A stretch of 64,000 bases of DNA from Streptomyces sp. NRRL F-5630 (GTDB lineage: Bacteria > Actinomycetota > Actinomycetes > Streptomycetales > Streptomycetaceae), in NCBI RefSeq assembly GCF_000719475.1, contig NZ_JOGO01000001.1, positions 103,240 to 167,239 of the forward strand. The letters are read 5' to 3'. Under the pieces are notes generated by a model, which had not been told where the DNA came from, did no database searches, and saw nothing but the letters and a program-made list of their open reading frames with translations. Position numbers and translations under genes: made by a program. The stretch's first letter is position 1; each line of letters starts with the position of its first letter. Below, piece after piece: positions 58,966 to 64,000 of this stretch.

Positions 58966-60885
58966 ATGTCTCGCAGACCCCGGCGCCGGTCCGCTCCCGG
59001 CACCCCCGCCACTCCCCCGCGCCGCCTCGTCCGCTTCCTGCTCACCGGCGCGCTCGCCGCCGCCGGGCTCGGCGCGGCGGGGACCGCCCCCGTGCACGCG
59101 GCCGGCGAGCAGGTCACCGCGTACCTCACGACGACCGACGACCCCGGCGGCCGGCACGTGACACGCGGCCTCCAGCAACAGGCCCCGTTCGCCTTCCAGT
59201 CCGGCACGGCGAACAGCGGCACGACCGTCTCCGTGGACGAGAACACGCGCTACCAGACCTTCACGGGCGGCGGCGCCTCCTTCACCGACACCGCCGCCTA
59301 CCTCCTGAAGGAGAGCGGCGCGCTCTCGCAGTCCACGCTCGACCAGACGATGACGAAGCTTTTCTCGCCGACGGACGGCATCGGGCTCTCCTTCCTGCGC
59401 AACCCGATGGGCGGCTCCGACCTCGCGCGCTTCGGCTACACCTACGACGACGTGCCCGCCGGGCAGACCGACCCCTCGCTCGCGAAGTTCTCGATCGCCC
59501 ACGACCAGGCCGGGGTCCTGCCGCTCACGCAGCAGGCCAAGCGCCTCAACCCGGGGCTCACCACGGTCGCCTCGCCGTGGACCGCGCCCGCCTGGATGAA
59601 GGACAACGGACAGCTCAACGGCGGCTGGCTCAAGGCCGAGAACTACGGCACGTACGCGAACTACTTCGTGAAGTACCTCCAGGCGTACCAGTCCGCCGGG
59701 GTGCCGATCGACTACGTGACCGCGCAGAACGAGCCGACGTGCTGCGACAGTTACCCCTCGATGAGCTGGAACGGCTCCGGGCTCGCGTACTTCACGAAGA
59801 GCGAGCTGCTGCCGAAACTGGCCTCGGCCGGGCTCAGGACGAAGGTGCTCGCGCACGACTGGAACTGGGACACGTACGACGCCTACGCCGCACCCACCGT
59901 GGACGACGCGGCCGTGCGCAGCCACCCGAACTTCGGCGGCATCGCCTGGCACGGCTACGGCGGCGACGTGAACAAGCAGTCGCAGATCCACGACAAGTAC
60001 CCGGAGCTGGACGCCTTCCAGACCGAGCACTCGGGCGGTACCTGGATCGCCGACCAGCAGACCGAGGACATGCGCAACATCATCGACTACACCCGCAACT
60101 GGGCGAAGTCGGTGACGAAGTGGTCCCTCGCGGTCGACCAGAACAGGGGCCCGCACAACGGCGGTTGCGGCACCTGTGACGGGCTGGTCACCGTGCACGA
60201 CGGGGACGGCCGCAGCGGGCAGGTCGACTACACCATCGAGTACTACACGATGGGCCACCTCACCAAGTTCGTGCGGCCGGGCGCGAGCCGCATCGCGTCC
60301 ACGGCGAGCGGCGACGTGCCGAACGTCGCGTGGCGCAACACGGACGGCTCGAAGGCACTCCTCGCCTACAACGAGTCCTCCTCCGCGCGCTCCTTCACCG
60401 TCAACTGGGGTGGACAGCACTTCACTTATCAGCTTCCGGGCAAGACGTCCGCGACCTTCACGTGGGACGGGACGCAGAGCGGCGGGCCGGGCGGCGGGAC
60501 CGAGCGCACGGGGACACTCGCGGGCCTCGGCGGCAAGTGCCTCGACGCCTCGGGAACCGCGAACGGCTCGGCCGTGCAGACCTGGTCGTGCACGGGAGCC
60601 GCGAACCAGCGCTGGACGCTCGGCACCGACGGCACGGTCCGGACGAACGGCAAGTGCCTCGACGTGAGCGGGGGTTCGACCGCGAACGGCGCCAAGGTGC
60701 AGCTCTACGACTGCAACGGGACGGGCGCCCAGCGGTGGACGTACGACGCGACGAGCCACGACGTCGTCAATACGACGGCGGACAAGTGCCTCGACGTGAC
60801 CGACGGTTCGACCGCGAACGGGGCGAGAGCGCAGATCTGGACGTGCACGGGCGCGTCCCACCAGAAGTGGACGCTGAACGGCTGA
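58966..60885 (+). CDS. secreted GH30-family glycosidase (beta-1,6-glucanase-like) with C-terminal ricin-type lectin
   Basis: A 639-residue exported enzyme: signal peptide to PVHAA near residue 45; a GH30 barrel and beta-domain to ~residue 505; a Gly-rich linker; then three ricin-B repeats (GKCLDASGTANGS, GKCLDVSGGSTANGA, DKCLDVTDGSTANGA with Q.W elements). Family landmarks are TFTGGGASFTDTAA, LSFLRNPMGGSDLA, SPWTAPAWMKDNG, the acid/base Glu256 in TAQNEPTC and the nucleophile Glu354 in QTEHSGGTW. Subfamily members cleave beta-1,6-glucan or related linkages; the substrate here is inferred. Same direction as the beta-helix lectin protein and probably under the same LacI-type control. A strong hairpin follows. 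Confidence 0.92.
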   Translation: MSRRPRRRSAPGTPATPPRRLVRFLLTGALAAAGLGAAGTAPVHAAGEQVTAYLTTTDDPGGRHVTRGLQQQAPFAFQSGTANSGTTVSVDENTRYQTFTGGGASFTDTAAYLLKESGALSQSTLDQTMTKLFSPTDGIGLSFLRNPMGGSDLARFGYTYDDVPAGQTDPSLAKFSIAHDQAGVLPLTQQAKRLNPGLTTVASPWTAPAWMKDNGQLNGGWLKAENYGTYANYFVKYLQAYQSAGVPIDYVTAQNEPTCCDSYPSMSWNGSGLAYFTKSELLPKLASAGLRTKVLAHDWNWDTYDAYAAPTVDDAAVRSHPNFGGIAWHGYGGDVNKQSQIHDKYPELDAFQTEHSGGTWIADQQTEDMRNIIDYTRNWAKSVTKWSLAVDQNRGPHNGGCGTCDGLVTVHDGDGRSGQVDYTIEYYTMGHLTKFVRPGASRIASTASGDVPNVAWRNTDGSKALLAYNESSSARSFTVNWGGQHFTYQLPGKTSATFTWDGTQSGGPGGGTERTGTLAGLGGKCLDASGTANGSAVQTWSCTGAANQRWTLGTDGTVRTNGKCLDVSGGSTANGAKVQLYDCNGTGAQRWTYDATSHDVVNTTADKCLDVTDGSTANGARAQIWTCTGASHQKWTLNG

Positions 60886-60888
60886 CGC

Positions 60889-60928
60889 CGCCGAAGGGCC
60901 CGCCGCGGTCGCGGCGGGCCCTTCGGCG
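60889..60928. terminator. hairpin terminator between GH30 and acyl-CoA dehydrogenase genes
   Basis: Two perfect 18-base arms (60889-60906, 60911-60928) around a GGTC loop begin 3 bases after the GH30 stop. The flanking genes converge, so it likely serves both. Confidence 0.9.
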
Positions 60929-60982
60929 TGCCGGGGCGGCGCGGCCCTCGCCCGGCTCCTCGCGGGAAGGCGCTCAGGGCCC

Positions 60983-62182
60983 TCACACGAAGGCGCTCAG
61001 GCCCGTCGCCGCGCGGCCCACGATGAGCGAGTTCATCTCGCGCGTGCCCTCGTACGAGTACAGCGCCTCCGCGTCGGCGAAGAAGCGGGCCGCGTCGTGG
61101 TCGAGGAGGATGCCGTTGCCGCCGAGGATCTCGCGGGCGCGGGCGACGGTCTCGCGCATCCGGGTCGTGCAGAACATCTTGGCCAGCGCGGCCTGCGCGT
61201 CGCTCAGTTCGTCCTTCTCCTCCAGCGCGGCGAGCCGCACGGCGAGCGTCTGGCAGGCGGTGATGTCGGCGAGCATGCGGGCGAGGAGGTCCTGCACGAG
61301 CTGGAAGGCGCCGATGGGGCGGCCGAACTGCTCGCGCTCCACGGCGTACGCGCGCGCCGCCTCGTACGCGCCGAGCGCGCAGCCCGTCGCCGTCCAGGCC
61401 ACGGCCGCGCGCGTCACGCGCAGCACGCGGTTCGTGTCGGCGAAGGACTCCGCGCGCTGGAGCCGGTCGGTCTCGGGGACCCGGACGCCTTCGAGGACGA
61501 GGTGGGCGTTCTGCACGCCGCGCAGCGCGATCTTGTGCGGGATGACCTCGGCGCTCAGGCCCCTGGCGCCGTGCTCGACGACGAAGCCCTTGACCTGGTC
61601 GTCGGCCACGTCCCTCGCCCAGACGACGAGGAGGTCGGCGAAGGAGCCGTTGCCGATCCACTTCTTCTCGCCGTCGAGCACCCACGTGTCGCCCTCGCGG
61701 CGCGCGGTCGTGGTGAGCCCGGCGGCGGTGCCCGAGCCGACGAGGGGTTCGGTGAGGGCGAAGGCGCCGAGCTTGTCCCAGCGGGTCATCGCGGGCAGCC
61801 AGCGCGCCTTCTGCTCCTCCGAGCCGCAGGCGCGCACCGAGCCCATCGCCAGCTCGGCGTGCACCCCGAAGAACGTGGCGAACGACGGGTCGACGCGGGC
61901 CATCTCCATCCCGAGCAGCCCCCGGAAGAGACTGCTGCGGGCCGGTACGCCGACGTCGTCGCCCTCCTCGCCGGTGATCCCCAGCTCGGCGATACGCCCG
62001 CGCAGGCTCACCGGGCTGCGCCCGGCCTCCCACAGTTCGTTGGCGTGCGGCGCGACCTCGGCGCGCAGGAACTCGCGTACGCGCTCCAGGAGTTTGCGCT
62101 CCTCGTCGGCCAGCAGGTCCACGACCCCGAAGAAATCGCCCTCGACCGCGCCCGCTTCGCTTCCGTGCCGCCGCTCCGCCAT
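60983..62182 (-). CDS. acyl-CoA dehydrogenase (glutaryl-CoA dehydrogenase-like)
   Basis: A 399-residue flavoenzyme. Landmarks are SFATFFGVHAELAMGS, the FAD-binding FALTEPLVGSGTAAG, KKWIGNGSFADLLVVWA, EREQFGRPIGAFQLVQ and the catalytic-Glu motif ALYSYEGTREMNSLIVGRA near the C-terminus, placed as in glutaryl-CoA dehydrogenases. It oxidises an acyl-CoA between alpha and beta carbons; decarboxylation of glutaryl-CoA is possible but the substrate is not proven. The ATG at 62182 (MAERRHG) is chosen; the longer frame to 62350 lacks homology. It is convergent with the GH30 gene and has no pathway partner nearby. Confidence 0.92.
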   Translation of the reverse strand: MAERRHGSEAGAVEGDFFGVVDLLADEERKLLERVREFLRAEVAPHANELWEAGRSPVSLRGRIAELGITGEEGDDVGVPARSSLFRGLLGMEMARVDPSFATFFGVHAELAMGSVRACGSEEQKARWLPAMTRWDKLGAFALTEPLVGSGTAAGLTTTARREGDTWVLDGEKKWIGNGSFADLLVVWARDVADDQVKGFVVEHGARGLSAEVIPHKIALRGVQNAHLVLEGVRVPETDRLQRAESFADTNRVLRVTRAAVAWTATGCALGAYEAARAYAVEREQFGRPIGAFQLVQDLLARMLADITACQTLAVRLAALEEKDELSDAQAALAKMFCTTRMRETVARAREILGGNGILLDHDAARFFADAEALYSYEGTREMNSLIVGRAATGLSAFV

Positions 62183-62416
62183 GGTCCGCACCGCCTTCGT
62201 CCCGCCGTGCCGCCGTACGGCACGGACTTGATCGTTACTGGCGGGTACCCCGTGGAAGGCGGGAGCAGTCGTGGCCCCGCGCCCGGCCACCTGAATGCCC
62301 GGGGCGGCCCCCCGCGAGCACCTTCCCCGGCCACGAAGGGACCCGGTCACCGGCCGGGAGTGCCCCGTCCGGAGAGTTCCCCCGCGCCGAGAGGCCGCGG
62401 CGGGGCGGCCCGGTCG

Positions 62417-62680
62417 TCACGCGGCCCGGCGCTCCCGCGAGGGCTCCGCGTCCTGGGCCCCCTCGGTCCGGGTCCAGTGCTCGCGCGTTCCGTCCGTCGC
62501 CTTTCCGGCCGGTTCTTCGCTGTGGACGAGTCGGAGGTGCCGCGTGCGGGGGCTCCGCGGCCCCCGGGCGCCACCCCGCGTGCCCGGCGGTGCGGCCGAC
62601 CCCATCCAGTCCTCGACCCGGTCCATGGCGAACAGCAGGACGGCGACGAACGGCAGCAGCAAAGACGCGACAAGCACCAC
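62417..62680 (-). CDS. small membrane protein, unrecognised family
   Basis: An 87-residue protein. Residues 2-20 (VLVASLLLPFVAVLLFAMD) form one convincing transmembrane helix followed by RVEDWMG and a hydrophilic Arg/Glu-rich tail of ~60 residues. The GTG at 62680 has GAGGGAG 8 bases upstream. The hydrophobic start with charged flank looks like short N-in membrane proteins common next to membrane-protein genes in streptomycetes. It lies in the same direction as the DUF4239-like gene upstream and the dehydrogenase gene downstream. The function is unknown; the long tail may be shorter in reality. Confidence 0.55.
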   Translation of the reverse strand: MVLVASLLLPFVAVLLFAMDRVEDWMGSAAPPGTRGGARGPRSPRTRHLRLVHSEEPAGKATDGTREHWTRTEGAQDAEPSRERRAA

Positions 62681-62773
62681 GGTGACGCACTCCCTCGCAC
62701 AGGCGGTCCCTCCCGGGTGCCCCCGCGCGCGCCGGGGATCGCGCGCGGGTGTGAAAATCCGGTGACGCCGGGG

Positions 62774-63532
62774 TCACCCGCCCGCCGCGTACAACTCCAG
62801 GAGTGGGTGGGCCGAGTCCAGGCCGTCGCGGCCGAACGGCGCGTCGAAGCTCCAGACGAGGAAGAGCAGGAAGACGACGAGCGCGCTGAACGTCGTGGCG
62901 AGCACGACCTCGCGGGTGGTGCGGCGGATCTGGAGCGTGTAGAGCAGGCCGAGGGTCACGACGCCGCCCGCGACGAGACCGAACCAGACGCTGCCGGGGA
63001 GCGTGGACCCGGCGGAGTCGATGCGCTGGTGCCGCGCGTCATCGGCGGCGGCGACCTGGTCGAGGAGCGGCTGGTACGCCTGTGCCTGGAGTTCGTCGGC
63101 GGGCTCGCGGTGGGCGAGGTCGGCGCGGATCTTGCCGAGCAGCGCCGCGCCCCTCGCGTCAGGTTCGCGCCCCGCCTCCATCTCGGGCCACTCCGCGGTG
63201 ACGGTGTGCCGCGCGTAGGCGTCGATGTGGGAGCGCACCTGCTCGCGGAAGGCCGCGGGGTAGACGTCGAGGCGCTGGTCGATCTCGTAGAGCGACTGCG
63301 CCTCGCGCTGCACGGTGTCGTCGGCGGCCTGGCGGGCCTCCCAGACACCGGCGATGGCGAGGCCGAGGACGATGGCGTACACGACGCCCACCATCATCAC
63401 CATGTACTCCAGGACGTCGGGCGTCTCGGAGGTGTCCTCGTTGATGACGCGCCGCTGTCTGAGCGCGGCGGCACCGACGACGAGCGCGCAGACGAGCACG
63501 GTGGCGAGGGTGTAGATCAGCCATTGGGGCAC
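62774..63532 (-). CDS. DUF4239-like membrane protein
   Basis: A 252-residue protein with four predicted membrane helices in two pairs: residues ~5-25 (LIYTLATVLVCALVVGAAAL), ~42-64 (YMVMMVGVVYAIVLGLAIAGVW), ~178-200 and ~208-230. A ~100-residue soluble helical loop lies between the pairs and begins EARQAADDTVQREAQSLYEID. This layout, with the ETPDVLEYMVMMVGVVYA and VWEARQAADDTV segments, fits the bestrophin-like DUF4239 family. The function is unknown; a channel-like role has been suggested for related proteins. It stands upstream of the small membrane protein on the same strand. Confidence 0.82.
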   Translation of the reverse strand: MPQWLIYTLATVLVCALVVGAAALRQRRVINEDTSETPDVLEYMVMMVGVVYAIVLGLAIAGVWEARQAADDTVQREAQSLYEIDQRLDVYPAAFREQVRSHIDAYARHTVTAEWPEMEAGREPDARGAALLGKIRADLAHREPADELQAQAYQPLLDQVAAADDARHQRIDSAGSTLPGSVWFGLVAGGVVTLGLLYTLQIRRTTREVVLATTFSALVVFLLFLVWSFDAPFGRDGLDSAHPLLELYAAGG

Positions 63533-63661
63533 AGCGAGCCTCCTGAGGGCAGGCCGAAGGGAACGGGGGCTACGGGTACGGGGTGACCGCGCGCCCGCGA
63601 CGGGGCCCGCGAGGGCGGGAACGAGGAAGGGCGCGGCGGGGACGAGGGGCCGGGCGCGGGC

Positions 63662-64000
63662 TCAGCGCCTGCGTCGGCCGCCCGGACGGAGGGCCACGGC
63701 GGTGAGCACCGCGGGGAGCATCACGACGACGGTCGTGGTGGTGACGGGCATCCCCGCGGGCTTCGGGCGCTGGGCGACCGGGCGGCGTGTGCGGGGCTCC
63801 CAGTGGAAGCCGGCCGGCGCGGGCTGCGGGGCCGGGACCGCCTCGGGCGGGGGCGGTTTCGGCGGCGCGGGGCGCGGACGCGGGCTCGGTGGCGGGGCCG
63901 GACGCGCGGCGGGCGGCGGCGCGACCACGGCGGGGCGGGGCCTCGGGGGTGGTGACGGCGCGGGGCTCGGCGGGGGGGGCGGGGGGGGGGCCGGGGGGTC
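63662..64000 (-). CDS. proline-rich protein with C-terminal membrane helix, partial
   Basis: An internal GTG start at 63928 would give 88 residues, but the frame stays open and equally Pro/Ala-rich to the window edge, so this is probably the C-terminal end of a longer protein. After the Pro tract come HWEPRTRRPVAQRPKP, one hydrophobic helix (VTTTTVVVMLPAVLTAVAL) and a basic tail RPGGRRRR. This looks like a cell-wall-spanning stalk with a stop-transfer helix, or a short membrane protein. No family is recognised. It is on the same strand as, and ~130 bases before, the DUF4239-like gene. Confidence 0.5.
   Translation of the reverse strand, partial: DPPAPPPPPPPSPAPSPPPRPRPAVVAPPPAARPAPPPSPRPRPAPPKPPPPEAVPAPQPAPAGFHWEPRTRRPVAQRPKPAGMPVTTTTVVVMLPAVLTAVALRPGGRRRR
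63966..64000. repeat. G-rich low-complexity tract at the window edge
   Basis: The last ~35 bases are almost only G and C, with runs of eight, eleven and six G broken by single bases. It may be coding for the proline stretch of the partial gene or be a low-quality contig end. Confidence 0.6.

Noticed and set aside
1..64000. CRISPR arrays, tRNA/rRNA genes, insertion sequences or prophage genes
   Set aside because: No regularly spaced repeats, cloverleaf-like sequence, transposase or phage structural genes were found on either strand by eye.

Overview
The window is very high-GC DNA with GTG starts, GGAGG-type ribosome sites, tightly packed operons and DmdR1/IdeR-type iron boxes. It looks like a Streptomyces (or close relative) chromosome or contig. 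Most genes can be placed in families. Two secondary-metabolite clusters dominate, with regulatory, transport and polysaccharide-degrading genes between and after them.

Region 1 (1-15666) is the edge of a trans-AT PKS/NRPS cluster, cut by the left end of the window. On the minus strand, in transcription order, it holds: a group II truncated haemoglobin; a 2390-residue hybrid protein (ACP-Cy-Cy-A-PCP-Ox-KS) expected to load cysteine and make a thiazole; a type II thioesterase; an HMG-CoA-synthase-like beta-branching enzyme; an enoyl-CoA hydratase homologue; a free-standing acyltransferase fused to an eroded PfaD-type enoyl reductase; and the start of a PKS. An Sfp-type phosphopantetheinyl transferase lies on the other strand. 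The KS ending the hybrid lacks the first catalytic His (KS0), and its post-KS region and ACP lie at the start of the next PKS protein, so one non-elongating module is split across two polypeptides. A shared sequence element lies upstream of both minus-strand transcription units. A beta-branched, thiazole-containing polyketide-peptide is the likely product class; I cannot name it.

Region 2 (15940-21875) holds unrelated housekeeping or accessory genes: a YdeI/OmpD-associated protein, a truncated esterase remnant, a GAF-SpoIIE phosphatase, an F420-type LLM oxidoreductase, a class F sortase and a membrane-anchored secreted protein.

Region 3 (22114-55114) is a complete hydroxamate-siderophore locus: a heterodimeric ABC exporter, a ferric-siderophore lipoprotein, MbtH, a giant six-module NRPS (about 7366 residues), two FecCD permeases and their ATPase, a formyltransferase and an ornithine/lysine N-hydroxylase. 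Four iron boxes lie upstream of its transcription units. The layout resembles the coelichelin locus but the NRPS is twice as long. It has two methyltransferase-interrupted A domains, two serine-type A domains, one canonical N5-hydroxyornithine A domain, a terminal epimerase and no thioesterase. The product should be a linear hexapeptide with two N-methyl residues, two serines and formyl/hydroxamate ornithine groups.

Region 4 (55364-64000) has a LacI-family regulator followed by two secreted carbohydrate-active proteins carrying ricin-type lectin repeats at opposite ends. After these come an acyl-CoA dehydrogenase, a small membrane protein, a DUF4239-like membrane protein and a proline-rich membrane protein that runs off the right edge into G-rich low-complexity sequence.
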